This document shows, one piece after another, positions 11,204 to 22,998 of a stretch of 64,000 nucleotides of DNA (positions within the stretch are counted from its first letter, which is position 1; the number at the start of each line of letters is the position of its first letter). Below the pieces are notes generated by a model. The model saw only the letters and a list, made by a program, of their open reading frames with translations, searched no databases and was not told the DNA's origin. The stretch covers positions 61,863,957 to 61,927,956 of the forward strand of contig NC_080428.1 of assembly GCF_029873635.1 (NCBI RefSeq), written 5' to 3'. The DNA is from Malania oleifera (lineage: Eukaryota > Streptophyta > Magnoliopsida > Santalales > Ximeniaceae). Both the position numbers and the translations under genes were made by a program.

Positions 11204-12029
11204 AGTGGTTTTTGTCTCTTTGACATTCCTAAAAACCTCTTTTGTCATTGTTTACCATTAGCTCAGTGCTAAACAGCCCAATGCCATTTTATCCCTCCCT
11301 CCACAAGTCATCCAGTATAAAGTAGCAATTGCTTAAAGTAATATCCCTAAGCCCATAGTTCCTTATTAAAAATTCATGCAGCTTCGATGGAGGGTGATTT
11401 ATATGGGCTTGGGCAGGGATCTGAGCAAATAAGGATAGATGGAAATCCCTCTCCCTCTTTCCCTTTGTTGTCTTTTGGACTGTGTAGAGGGTAAGTAATA
11501 GAAAAACTTTTGAGGGAACAACTTCCCTGCTGTGTGTTGTCAAATATTGGTGGTTAGCTATGGTTCTAATTGATACAATGAGATGATCGGGAGGGACATT
11601 TATGTAATACTTGATTTTACACCTTATGGTGATGGCATAAATACTAATTTTCAAGCAAAAACTTGAAAATAAATATACTAAAGTTGAAATGCTAAAACTC
11701 TATCTTAGAACACAAATTAAAAACAAAACCTCAATATCCCAATTCCATCATTTTTAAGAGTTAGAAAAGCATAAGCATGTTTCAACATAGTTTGTTCACC
11801 ATTGTGTATCAAATATTACAATTATAAGAATAAATCAAAATTGACACAAATTAAAAACAAAACCTCAATATTCCAATTCCATCATTTTTAAGAGTTAGAA
11901 AAGCATAAGCATGCTTCAACATAGTTTGTTTACCATTGTGTATCAAATATTACAATTAAAAGAATAAATCAAAATTGAATGACAAATTATCCCCAAAAAT
12001 TTGAATGAAAATGATCCAATTGACCCTAC
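11204..12029. other. Intron-like stretch downstream of GRXS17 exon 2; no gene seen
   Basis: No recognisable coding domain. The 121-residue minus-strand frame at 11289-11654 resembles nothing known to me and has no splice context. The stretch contains the 134-bp tandem duplication listed separately. It should be intron 2 of the GRXS17-like gene if that gene is intact. Confidence 0.5.
11711..11978. repeat. Tandem duplication of a 134-bp unit
   Basis: Copy 1 is 11711-11844 and copy 2 is 11845-11978, both starting cacaaattaaaaacaaaacc. They differ at only a few positions (for example catgttt/catgctt), so the duplication is fairly recent. Confidence 0.92.
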
Positions 12030-14209
12030 CTTGAAGAAGACAAAGTACGGCACAGCAGAAACTGAATAAGCATCTGAAATCTCAGGTTGTTCTTCAGCTT
12101 CAACCTAAAATAATATTAACAGTTTCAAAGGTAAGAATAAAAGAACATCATGCACATCAGAGCAAGCTAAATAGAAAATATTACAGGTTGAATCAACAGA
12201 AAATGTCAATCAAAGAAAACAACTAATTAGATATCATACTTGAAATATAGAGAAAAATAACACAAGATTTAAGAGGAAATGAGCAGAAGCGAGAGAGAGA
12301 AAATTGTTATTTAGTCATACATAGACTTCATAGGCAACAAATCTGAAATTTAAAATGAAAACCATTCACATAGTATCATTATCACAATCAGAAAATTCGA
12401 GCATGATACGCTATGAGAGATTCTTCAACCAATTATAAAGTTTTAAGTACTACAAAAGTTCATTGTGTGATTCAAATGAGAATAAGATAATTGGACAATA
12501 ACATTTGCTATTTAATTCATTGCAAGCACCCATTTCAATTTTGAATGAGAATGATTTTTTATCCCTCTTTAAACTAGGTTAAAGGTCAAAACCAATTCAA
12601 GGCAGTGACAAGTACATGTTCCGAGAAAAAAACCATTAGAATTAAACTTCAACTATCAGTGCAATTCTCCACCTTTTCAATATTATTCCCCCTGTTTTTC
12701 AATTAATCTACATGAACTTTCTGCAAATTTGGTTTATCTAACTGGTTGTCAAAACCATTAAGAATTTTATGAATGACCATTGAGCTGTCAAAAAAATCCT
12801 TGCTTCCATCCTATGTCAGAACAAAGAAGCTCGATACTTTGACCATTTTAACCCTTGGTACGTATATAACTTGATCCAAAACTATTCTGCTATACTAGCC
12901 AAAATTTGTACATTTTATGAAGCAAATTTGAAAAAACCAAATTACTCATTAAATAAGACAATAGCTCCTCCTCAAGATTGAGAGTTGAGATAATATGCTG
13001 TATATTATTATTGAATTTTGAATGCAAAGTTGGGCATTGCTTTTCCTCATTTTCTTCATACTTCCTAATCAATGATAACATAAAGAGCATGATCTTCTAC
13101 ATTGAAAAGCATAAAATTCCATTTAGAAAGCATTAAGGTAGCTCTACAAAAGCTTGATGGATCAACCATTTTTCTAAGGAAGAAGGCAAGGGCAGCAAGT
13201 TCATATCAACACTGCAATTGCTGGTGCCTCCACCACTTTGGGAACCAATTCCAAGAGGGGTAACATGGACAAGCCTGCGCACCAAGAGCCCTTCCATAAG
13301 GGAGCAGTGTGGATCCACCATCAAAGGGCTTGAGGCCAGGATGGCGGTAGTGAGCTGCAAGACCTAAGATTAAGGTTCAGGAGTCACACCACCATCCCTA
13401 ACAGCACATGACAAAAACCACATAAAACACACTGAGCACCTCAGATATCAATACCAACTATGCATACACATAACCAAAGTTAGATCCATGACAAATGTTT
13501 GGTGCCACTTAGAACCACGTGCTACTGCATATATAGAAACATAGCAACTAGCAAGGGCACGAGTCTCTTCCAACTGCACTCTCTTTGACATAACAAGAAG
13601 ATCCACCAAATTTTGCAGTGCAAAATAGTAACTTACAATTTCGCTGACATCAAATCCTAGAATCCTTCAAAAAAGATATACGAAGCCCCATGCAATTTGA
13701 TTGAATAAACTCCAAAAAATCATCATAAAACTAAAAGCACAATCCAAACCTCCATACAACTCCCAGCCAAAGAACCTAAAAACAAAACAATAGAACAGCG
13801 GAAGCAATAACTTCTAAATTCGTTTCTAAGCGACAGATTTATCTGAAACTTAAAATTTATAAGAACATTCAACAAATACATAACAAACCCACTAAAAAAA
13901 TTCACATCAAACAAACATGCAGTCACTACCTACAGTACACCAGCTAATAATCACGATAATAAAACTCACAAAATCAGTAGCAGTGATAAAACCTTCAATA
14001 GTACAACAGGAAGAGAGAGAGAGAGAGAGAGAGAGAACCCTAAGGAAATGGGCATGGGGGAAATCGGTGGAGAGGTGGGAGAAGACTTGGTCCATCTGCT
14101 TAGAAGCTTCACACCATGAAGCCCAGAAGTGGAGGATAACGGGTGCGCCCTCTCCGATCACGTTATCCAGCTCTGCCTTTGACTGCACATCCCTCGCAAA
14201 CCCGCCCAT
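12030..14209 (-). CDS. GRXS17: Monothiol glutaredoxin S17-like, exons 1 and 2 (3' part not in window)
   Basis: Exon 1 is 14209-14039 (57 codons from ATG 14207-14209) and exon 2 is 12104-12030 (25 codons). The intron of 1934 bp has a GT donor and AG acceptor and splits between codons. The 82 residues match the N-terminal thioredoxin-like domain of plant GRXS17: SKAELDNVI, APVILHFWASWCEASKQMDQV, then VEAEEQPEISDAYSV and AVPYFVFFK. The WCEAS site (Cys then Ser, instead of WCGPC) is usual for this family, which acts in the cytosol and nucleus and handles Fe-S clusters through three later CGFS glutaredoxin domains. Those domains (more than 350 residues) are not seen anywhere to position 1. A GT donor follows exon 2. 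Either intron 2 exceeds 12 kb or the gene is truncated. Confidence 0.85.
12105..14038 (-). other. Intron 1 of GRXS17-like gene
   Basis: AT-rich, with no coding similarity on either strand that I can support. Its donor end carries a (CT)n run on the sense strand (plus-strand (GA)n at 14011-14036) immediately after exon 1. Confidence 0.75.
14011..14036. repeat. (GA)n microsatellite next to a splice donor
   Basis: An almost pure GA run on the plus strand, that is (CT)n in the transcript, beginning within a few bases of the exon 1 donor. Confidence 0.95.
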
Positions 14210-14338
14210 CGTCCTCTTCCTCGGCTCCTGCGCACCCAACCCAGCCAGGGAGAAAGGAGAGAGAGAACGCAACTGAGGAGAAGCTGCCGTTATACCCGAG
14301 AATAAAATAACATGGGGGGCGAGGGAGCTAGTGGACAT

Positions 14339-15576
14339 TTTTTAATTTTATGCTCGATGCAGCGATGAGCATATATTTCGACCAATACGGTGTCGTCCGC
14401 TCATCTTATTCGCTCTTTTTTTGTTTTTTACTTTTTTCCTGAAGATAAGTAAACTCCCTCCTGCCCTTATCCCAAAATCCCCACTCACAATGAACTACTG
14501 AGTCCAAAGTCCGAGTTCCATCTTATTCGTATTGAATGTCATTATTTAATATTTATTGGATCCTTTATTCAGTTTATTTGCGCATATAAATATAAATATA
14601 AATATTAATATATATATATATATATATACATACATACATATATACCAGTTTAGCTTATAAATGGTCAGTTCATATTTCTCATTTCATTCGATAATTTTTA
14701 TTGATTTTGTCTGAATTTTCTTTTAGCTAGTGATTGCGAGATTTGGAGGCATAATTTAAATTTTCAAGAAATTGAATATAATTTTATGTTAAACTTTGTT
14801 TGAGCAAACTAAAATCGAAATCAAAATTTTATTTTTTCAAATACAAAGTCAAGTGCTAAACAAGTTCTATGATAATTCAAATACTGACATCTAAAGAATC
14901 CTATTCAATATCTATATAAAATTCTAATTTATTAGTATCATGATGAATCACCTAATCTTGTTATTAAATTCTTTGGTTTCACATATTACATCCAAATGCA
15001 CACACATTAGACCATACAATTACTTACCCTTCATTTTCCACTTCTAATATTTCAACTTCTTCTCAAAAATAGAATGCGTTGAATATTACTATGCATCATT
15101 AATAATATCATTGACTATAAATTTTCATAAGTAATAAGACACCATTAAGTGATTTAAGAAGAAAAAAAAACCAGTCGTTCTGGTAAATTTTAAAAAACAT
15201 ATGCATTTTTACGACATAACATTTTAAGTATGCAATCAAAAAATTTTCAATATGAAATATCATGTACAAACATTCAAGTTAGTATCATTTATAGATGCCA
15301 AGTGAAAATTTAAAATGTTCCATTATTTGGCATGCACAATTAGATTTATAAATGGCGTTAGAGATTTAAAAAAAAACAACATTCTTGACTTTAACTGAGA
15401 TTGAAGTCGCACCTTTGAATAAATATGATTTACATATCATGTAAAAGATTGATATGATCCTGCCATTGTTGAGTACAAGTCCTTTCTTGGGCGTAAAAAA
15501 AGGAGAAAATTTACAATTTATTAATTCTTCTAATTAATGAATTCACAATTTATTCATTAGGGGAAGGTTTATTGTA
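14339..15576. other. Spacer between the SDE5-like 3' end and GRXS17-like 5' end
   Basis: About 1.2 kb, AT-rich, no gene seen. It must hold the GRXS17 promoter (minus strand) and the 3' UTR/terminator of the SDE5-like gene. An (AT)n/(CATA)n microsatellite is at about 14608-14645. Confidence 0.7.
14588..14650. repeat. AT-rich microsatellite cluster
   Basis: ATAAAT-type repeats grade into (TA)n and then (CATA)n, upstream of the GRXS17-like gene. Confidence 0.9.
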
Positions 15577-17810
15577 TTACTTCTGAAGGAAACTCAAATT
15601 TTCTCGATTGATTTCATCAATGCGAATCAATATTGCTCCACCATTCCCTTCTTCTGTCCGCTTAATTGATTCCTTCTCCAGCAACTTCGAAACCTGCTCA
15701 GAAAAAAACATGTAAAACCAATATATGAACTCTTTCTTCAGTTTTGGAAGTTTAATTCAAAATTTTATACTCGTGATACTAAGGAATGTGAAAAAGAATA
15801 AAGTTTATAGAAATGGAAAGAGATCCTCTCATTTTTTTTTTTCCCCTCTTTTTGGGGGAGATCTATATTCATAAACCCATGTGAGGTGCGAGACGTCTTC
15901 ACCAACAAATTATTAATTTAGGTTGTCTAACCACATCAAAGTCTAGATATTGAATCAAATTATATGAAGGTGGGTAGGTTGCATGAATTTTCATATGTCA
16001 TGTTATTTGCATCAACCAAACAACTGACGTACTCAGGATTTGACTAAAACTTGACATGTTTTCAGCAGCCTAACTTCATAATTTGTCCTCCACTTTGTAT
16101 GTACCTGTGCTTTTGATCTAATGAATGATTGTTTGCCAGGGCAAAGAAAGACCCATCTTTGCATCTTGATACAATGGCTGAAATAATATTAAGTCATAAA
16201 AACAACAACAACAACAATACTAATTGCTGCTATTGTTTAACATAATTCAACATACGACATCAAATTAGGCATGAGAACATGAGTAAAACATTGGAGGTGC
16301 AAGCAAGAGGTCATTCAACGCCCCCCAATTAAGAGAAGCCTTCTCCACAAAATGATTATACAAATTCCCTTTTCTGAAAGCATAAGGCCCATTTATTGTG
16401 AAACTTCCTCTTTCAATAAACATCTTAGCACCATTAAAATTTAGAACAGAAGCAGTATTTTAAATTGAATCAGATCAGTCAAAGCCTTACCACCCATTTA
16501 CACACTCCTTTTGGAGTACCTTCATTGTTTGTCCCCACTATAACCTTGAGGTATTTGATAGCTGATGGAAAAGATCAAAGATATAAATGAAAAATACTAT
16601 AGATATGGCATCACAGCATCTAAATCTATTCAGCTGTAAATTATACACAAGGTAACAATAGCTTACAAGCAATGCCAGATAGTGAAGAGAGATGACTCTT
16701 CAGAAGATGGAGCGCCTCCTTGACACCATGGTTGTGTAAATCAAGGGATATTTCATCTTTTGTCTCCACATATCTACCAATGCACAAACTTGTGTCAATT
16801 ATAATGTCCGAAGCAAAAGGAAAAAGTGCATACTTGCATCCCCCAACCCACAAACATGCATACTCTGTCCATTTAAGTGCACTAACCTAGTCTCAAAAAT
16901 TTTTTGGGCGGATTCCTCATCTGCTTCACGAGCCCTTTTGTGAAAGAAATGCCCCTAAGAAAACCATAACCATTCATGATAATAATCATTGAACTTAATT
17001 TTGGAGTTTTATCATTTGAAAATGAAACAGAATAGACTTTGGGATGTCATTAAGACTCAATTTGGACCTAACATACATTCACAATTTTGATGCATCATGT
17101 TCCTTATTATCTATACGACTGAACCTTTTGCATCTTTGCTTATACATTTCTTTACGTATAGGTTTAAATCTAAGCATACCATTTGGACCTAAGACTCAAT
17201 TTGGACCTAAGATACATTCACAATTTTGATGCATCATGTTCCTTATTATCTATACGACTGAACCTTTTGCATCTTTGCTTATACATTTCTTTACGTATAG
17301 GTTTAAATCTAAGCATACCATTTAGCCCTTTGATCAAGCCAGGACCTTGGTCAAATTCGAGACAAAGTGAAAGTCTAATTTCTGATTAGTAAACTGGTAA
17401 ATCCCAAACATGGTAGATTAAAAGTTAATCCATTTGTGACAAACATTTGTTGACGCATAGTGAGCATAACTTGTAGCCTCACCCAACTGAAAAATTGCTT
17501 GTTGAAGGAAAAAGGAAACTGAACCACTAAACACAGAGAGGGAAAAAAGTGGCAAGTACCTTTTCTACAAGTTTGCTGGCTCGGCCTTGATCCCCCGCGG
17601 CAAATGCATCAACAGCCTGCAAGAAATTAATATCCTCATTTTATAGAGCTAGAACAGTATAACACAAACTATAATGCATTTTTATACTCTTATAATGCTG
17701 TCAGCCTGCAAAAGAAATGGAACATACAGCTTTATAATACTCCTTCATCGAAAATCGATACTCCTTCACAGATTTTCGAATTGCTTGGTAGCCATCTTCT
17801 TCATCTACAC
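15577..17810 (-). CDS. SDE5: SDE5-like protein, six C-terminal exons (DUF1771 + Smr domain)
   Basis: Exons in transcript order: 17810-17728, 17616-17560, 16954-16887, 16773-16667, 16561-16491, 15693-15577 (stop TAA 15577-15579). All borders are GT/AG and the phases join without a break. The product shows a DUF1771 segment (DGYQAIRKSVKEYRFSMKEYYKA, then AVDAFAAGDQGRASKLVEK, GHFFHKRAREADEESAQKIFE) and an Smr domain starting SLDLHNHGVKEALHLLKSHL and ending GGAILIRIDEINRENLSFLQK. This matches plant SDE5-type proteins, described as putative RNA export factors needed for trans-acting siRNA and transgene silencing. The D-L-H motif of Smr domains is kept. The uninterrupted frame suggests selection until recently. 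The alternative is a related Smr-domain paralogue. Confidence 0.82.
17052..17323. repeat. Tandem duplication of a 139-bp unit in an intron
   Basis: Copy 1 is 17052-17190 and copy 2 is 17191-17323, both beginning aagactcaatttggaccta. Near-identical. Lies in the 604-bp intron between the third and second of the listed 3' exons of the SDE5-like gene. Confidence 0.92.
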
Positions 17811-19020
17811 CTGTTTGATAGCAAATTTCATGAGATACTAAAATGGAAGATCAAGCCAGCACAAAAATAATTGACAACTGAATCATGCAGCATCAACAAA
17901 AATAACACACTAGTGTCCTCTATCCCTTTACTTGAATTATTGATAGGTTTAGACAATAATAGAGTAATTTCTATCACAGGAACCAAAGCAACTCTAAACA
18001 GTTCATCTTTTTTCATATGTAATGATGAAAAAAAAAATTTATTTTAGAGCACCAGCACAGTATAAATAAATGTACTATTATTCCCTCTGCAAAGCATGAA
18101 GGATGCAACACTTTCAGAGAAATTTTCTTTTCCAAGATGTGTAACGCCAATTGATGAACTGGTTGAAGCAAAAGCTTTTCATGAAAATGATTCAAACAGT
18201 AAAAACGAAGTTATATAAACAGCATCATTCTGCAAGGCAGTGATTCAAAGCTATGGGAAGGATAGTTGTGCTTGAGAATGACATGACATCTTAAAGTAGC
18301 AAGTAGCTATAGAGAATTGTGTAACCTCCTTTTAGAAACCATTCAACAGATTCCAAAATTCTGTCAGTATGTCCTGGTCGGTACACATTCCAAAATAATA
18401 ACCCAAAATGATGTATGAATCTGAAAGCATTGTTCGAATCACAAGTATCAATTCATTGTCTATAATTGAAGCACAGCATACGCTATGCTTGTCACTCGCA
18501 TCATAAGTTAACACTAAGAGTCATGGAACACTTTTTTTTTGGGGGGGAGGAACGGAGAGGGAAGGGGAGGCAAAGGCCAATTGAAGAAAAGAAAATGCTG
18601 TGAAGGATCTACCAAGTTTTCAATCTGATGAAATATTGTTAAAAGGTGATTTACGATTGTATCACAGGATTGTGCTCATCTCAAGCATTTTACTCATAAC
18701 AAAGACTAAAATCATTTGAAGACTGATATTTTATGTTTTGTTTAACAACTCAGATCACATAGGAATTATCACACATTTCAGTTAAAAAAAAAAACCTTGC
18801 AAAAATTGTCAGTTTGTATTATCATGAAGGGCTGAAGATTATTTCCCCCAACAAGGAAGTAGTTATGTGCAGTTTGATCTTTGTTTCCACCAACACTTTA
18901 ATAATTTGATAAAAAATTTGGTTTGTGGAATGGAATAAGGAATGAAAGAAATAAACATTTATATAGGGAAATAACAGTTCTTCAAAAAAAGAAAAAAAAG
19001 GCAAATGATCATGCAAAAGT
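17811..19020 (-). other. Large intron of SDE5-like gene, proximal part; no exon recognised
   Basis: The family has roughly 150 more residues between the first exon and DUF1771. I searched this stretch by eye on the minus strand and found no convincing exon. Poly-T/poly-G run at 18532-18548. Confidence 0.5.
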
Positions 19021-19582
19021 TGTTGTTGTTGTGAAGTAGAGTCCACCGCCAATTTGAGAGCCACACCACAAAAGAAGAATAAAGAAAATCGAAGAGAAGA
19101 TTGAAGAAGGTGGTAGATGGTGTAAATTTGGTCAAAAAGGGGTGGCAGTTGTTATTACTACAATATTGCATAGTACTACTACAGTAATAGTATTTTTATT
19201 ATGAATAGGTTCATCCCATCTCATTTTAATCATCCCCAAAAACTTAGAATTTCTTGTACTTTGAAGGCTTGTTAGCCAATTTTGTATTTGAGTGTGGAGA
19301 GAGAATTTGAGAGTTTTTCTTTTGTATTGTTGTATTTTCCTCATTTGGATTAGTGAATTGCTTCTAACTGCTCCGTGGTTTTTCTCTCCAAATTGGAGAG
19401 TTTTCCATGTAAAATTATCGGTGTTGTATTTGTATGGCTTGTTCTTCATTGCCTTTCTCTATATCAATTCGATCTTGAATTGGGGTATAAAATAAGCGGT
19501 ATCAGGTAAAGCTGAATTTGTTACTGTTTATGTATATGTTACTGTTCACGTATACGGATACTATTCAACCACGCTCCCAACA
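19021..19582 (+). repeat. 5' LTR of copia element
   Basis: The end is firm: cgctcccaaca directly before the primer site. The start at tgttgttgttgtgaagtag is probable but cannot be checked against a second LTR. Confidence 0.65.
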
Positions 19583-19584
19583 AT

Positions 19585-19597
19585 TGGTATCAAAGTC
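19585..19597 (+). other. Copia primer binding site, iMet type
   Basis: tggtatcaaagtc, two bases after the LTR end; matches the common TGGTATCAGAG core with one mismatch. Confidence 0.8.
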
Positions 19598-19618
19598 CTA
19601 TACTAGATTTAAAGAAAG

Positions 19619-20667
19619 ATGGCAAGCGAAGACAAAAGTACAAGCGGTTCCAAAGCTACATTCATGGCAGTTTCAACACAAAGTTTGAAGTCGAAAAATT
19701 TGATGGAAGTAATAGCTTCGGAATGTGGCAATGTGAAGTTATAGATGTCCTTAATCAACAAGGACTAGACATAACGTTGGAATATAAACCCTATGACATG
19801 AAGGAGGTAGACTGGAAGCAACTGAATCAAACAGCTTGTGGGACGATCCGGCTGTTCCTCGCGAAAGATGTCAAGTACGTCGTCATGAGAGAAAACATAA
19901 CCAAGGTGTTATGGCAGAAGCTGGAAGACAAATACATGATGAAGAGCATCCAAAATAGGCTGCATTTGAAAAAGAAGCTCCTTTGATTTCAATACATTGA
20001 AGGTACGTCCATGATCGATCATTTGAATGTTATGAACAAACAGTTGGCTGATTTGTTAAATTTAGATGAAGAAATTAAAGATGAAGATAAAGTTATTATT
20101 TTGCTAAACTCCTTGCCTGATCCTTATGAGCATTTTTTAACCACCATAATGTATAGGAAAGATACTCTTTCTTTTAAGGATGTCATAGATGCATTGTTGA
20201 ATCATGAACTCCCTAAAAATGATAAAGAAGTTGAAAGTGATGCCTCAGAAGCTATGGTGGTACAGGGGAGGTCCAAAAGCCGCAAAACATCCAAAAGGAA
20301 AAACTCTCGCTCCAAATCGAGAGTTGTTTCTTCAAATGGAAGAAGACTCCTTGCCAAAGATGAATGCGAATTTTGTCACAACAAAGGCCATTGGAAGAAG
20401 GACTGTCCTAAATTGAAGCACAATGAGAAGCAGAATGCAAGCACTAGCACAAGTGCTAATGTACCTGATGAATCTAATGAGGATATAAACATAGCACTTA
20501 TCTCCACAACAGAATGTCAGCCTGATGAATGGATCCTAGATTCGGGATGCACCCACCATTTGACATACAATAAAAGCTATTTCACTAGTCTTGAAATAGT
20601 GGATGGTGGAAAAGTACTCATGGGAGACGACCGTCCATGCCAAAAGAAAGGAGTTGGTATTGTTTGA
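19619..20667 (+). pseudogene. Copia Gag and protease start
   Basis: Starts at ATG 19619. The copia-type gag domain reads KFDGSNSFGMWQCEVIDVL, then VLWQKLEDKYMMKS, LNVMNKQLADLLNLDEEI, KVIILLNSLPDPYEHFLTTI. The zinc knuckle CEFCHNKGHWKKDC is at 20369-20410. The protease motif EWILDSGCTHHLT (DSG at 20538-20546) follows. Stops lie at 19983-19985 and 20665-20667. The zinc knuckle and protease catalytic motif are intact, so decay is recent relative to the LINEs. Confidence 0.88.
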
Positions 20668-22309
20668 TTGGAGCTGCATAATGGAACAACCCTAAAGCTG
20701 ACAAATGTCTGGTATGTACGTGGTTTGAAAAAGAATTTGATTTTAGTAGGTTATTTAGATTCCAAAGGATTCAAAATCGCTATTGAAAATGGAGTTATGA
20801 AGGTGATTAAAGGTGCTCTTGTTATTCTAAAAGGTACAAGGAGAAATAACCTATATTTTTTGCAAGGCCACATAGTTGTACGTGGAGCCAACACTGTCGT
20901 GGAAAAATCAGAAGGAGACACTTATGATACTCCAAGACTTTGGCACATGTGACTTAGACATGCTAGTGAAAAAGCTATGCAAGGGCTGGCAAAACAAGGC
21001 TTGTTGTAAAGTGACAAAACTTGTAAATTAGAATTTTGTGAACATTGTGTACTTGGCAAACAAACAAGAGAGAAGTTTGGTACTACTATCCACCAAACAA
21101 AAGGCATTCTTGACTATGTACATACTGATGTGTGGGGTCCCCACTAAGACTCCATCATTAGGCGGCAAACATTGGTTCGTCACTTTAGTAAATGACTTCT
21201 TTAGAAGACTTTGGATGTATACCATGAAGCATAAAGATGAAGTTCTGAATGTGTTCTTAGCTTGGAAGAAGATGATTGAAAACCAAATAGGAAGAAAGAT
21301 CAAGTGCCTACGATTAGACAATGGTGGAGAATACAAGTTTGATCCGTTTCAGAAGTTTTGCAAAGATAAAGGAATCAGGAGGCATTTCACCGTGAAGGGA
21401 ACTCCACAACAGAATGGCATAGCAAAAAGAATGAATCACACTTTGCAAGAAAAGTGAGATGCATGCTATCCAACGCTGGTTTGGGTAAGGCGTTTTGGGC
21501 AGAAGCTATTACATACGCCAGCTATATCATCAACAGATTGCCATCCGCAGTACTTGAAGGAAAAACACCCATTGAAGTATGGACTAGAAAACCTGCTACT
21601 AATTATGATCCTTACGTATTTTTGGTTGTCCAACTTATTACCATGTAACTGACGGTAAGCTTGATCCCCGAGCAAAAGAAGCCATTTTTCTTTGCTTTAG
21701 CAGTGGTGCGAAAGGTTACAGGTTGTGGAGTAAAAAAGCGAAAAAGGTGATATTTAGCAGGGATGTCATTTTTTACAAAATTCAAATGCTCGGGAAAAGA
21801 AAAGAAGATGCACCCAATGAAAATACCAACAAAGGTAATTTGCAAGATGTAGAAATCAGAAAGGCCATTATAAGACTTCTTCCGAATATACTCCAGTCAC
21901 ATAAGAAAATGATGAAGGAGACAATGAAAAGGAGGAATTAGCAGAAAAGCCACAACAGAAAGAAGAGTCTATTGCAACCAGGTGACCTAGAAGAGAGATT
22001 AAGAAGCCAGTGTGGTATATAGACATGGTTGCGTATGCTGTGCCTGTAGTTGAAGATGATATTCCTTCCACATATAAAGAAGTTGTTGCATGTTCTAAAA
22101 ATGTGGAATGGAATAAAGCCATGAATGAAGAAATGCAATCTCTTCAAAAGAATGATACCTGGGAGCTTATAAAGTTGCCCAAAGGAAAGAAAGCAATTGG
22201 TTGCAAATGGGTCTTTGCCAAGAAGGAAGATCCAAGTAACAAAGAGAAAGTCAGATTCAAGGCTCAGTTAGCGGCAAAAGGGTATGCTCAAAAGGAAGGA
22301 ATTGATTAT
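20668..22309 (+). pseudogene. Copia protease end, integrase and start of RT
   Basis: Protease continues (LTNVWYVRGLKKNLILVGYLD), then the GAG-pre-integrase zinc region (LWHM, LRHASEKAM, FCEHCVLGKQTREKF; 20938-21075). The integrase core has HTDVWGP (about 21122), KCLRLDNGGEYK (21304-21338) and GTPQQNGIAKRMN for the downstream acidic block. The RT start is recognisable by the KAIGCKWVFAKKEDP motif (22190-22232) and ends at GYAQKEGIDY. Stops at 20950-20952, 21008, 21455 and frame changes near 21140 and 21600 break it. Confidence 0.87.
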
Positions 22310-22562
22310 TGAAAGATTTTTCAGAAGAAGAATAACCATTCTTATTGAATTTCAAGAGACATGATTACAAGATAAATAGTAGAAGAAGGCCACAAATTAG
22401 GAAGGCCACAAAATCAGCAAATCAAATCACCACAAAATCAGCAAATCAAATCAGCAAATCTTTAGGCTTGAAAACAAGAAACTAAAACTACTAGAAACTG
22501 AAAAAGTAATTTCAAATTTTAAAAAATAGAATTTCCTAATTTATTTCCTAGAAATCCGACAC
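22310..22562 (-). repeat. 3' LTR of second copia
   Basis: Element orientation: starts tgtcggatttctagg just after the tract gagggggggtggg and ends tctttca at 22310. About 253 bp. Contains a probable poly-A region (attcaataagaatgg). Confidence 0.75.
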
Positions 22563-22699
22563 CCACCCCCCCTCAAGTTGGAGCATAGATATCTATCATG
22601 CCCAACTTGCTTACAAAGAGCTCAAAACTAGGTCTAAAAAGTCCTTTTGGTGAAGATATCGGCTATTTGTTGAGTAGTAGGAACAAAAGGCATGCAAAT

Positions 22700-22998
22700 A
22701 GCTCCACTATCAATCTAATCTTTTATGAAGTGTCTGTCAATCTCTATATGCTTTGTGCGATCATGTTGTATTGGATTTTGAGCAATACTTTTGGCAACTT
22801 TGTTGTCACAATACAACTTCGTTGGCATGTTCACGGGCATCCGCAGCTCTTCAAGTATTCTCTTCAGCCATAGCATCTCACAAACTTCGTTAGCCATAGC
22901 CCTATATTCTGCCTCGGCACTGCTCCTTGCAACCACATTCTGTTTCTTGCTTCGCCATGTAACCATATTTCCCAAGACATAAGTACAGTATCCTGACG
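22700..22998 (-). pseudogene. Copia RNase H fragment
   Basis: The frame carries the conserved copia RNase H blocks SKKQNVVARSSAEAEYRAMA, WLKRILEELRMP and LYCDNKVAKSIAQNP, ending in RTKHIEIDRHFIKD. A stop follows HFIKD at 22712-22714; the usual tail (GAICMPFVPTTQQIADIFTK) can be read past it. RNase H removes the RNA strand during reverse transcription. Only the C-terminal part of the polyprotein remains. Confidence 0.9.

Larger units (their letters stand above)
19021..22309 (+). mobile_element. Ty1/copia element, 3' truncated
   Basis: One 5' LTR (about 19021-19582), primer site, gag, protease and integrase are followed by only the first residues of reverse transcriptase. It stops at 22309, where the LTR of an oppositely oriented copia begins. 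No 3' LTR is seen. It lies in an intron of the SDE5-like gene, antisense to it. The coding region has several stops, so it is inactive. Confidence 0.85.

Noticed and set aside
11289..11654. 121-codon minus-strand frame
   Set aside because: No recognised domain, low complexity around it, no splice or promoter context, and it would lie in a GRXS17 intron.
13133..13360. 75-codon minus-strand frame in GRXS17 intron 1, considered as a possible exon
   Set aside because: It does not match the GRXS17 continuation after exon 1, which is supplied in phase by 12104-12030.
17044..17389. Two near-identical short frames of 61 and 68 codons
   Set aside because: They are the same intronic 139-bp duplication read twice.
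18332..18514. 60-codon minus-strand frame and the alternative reading around 18320-18395 as a possible exon
   Set aside because: One frame has a plausible helix but no family match and no clear acceptor.
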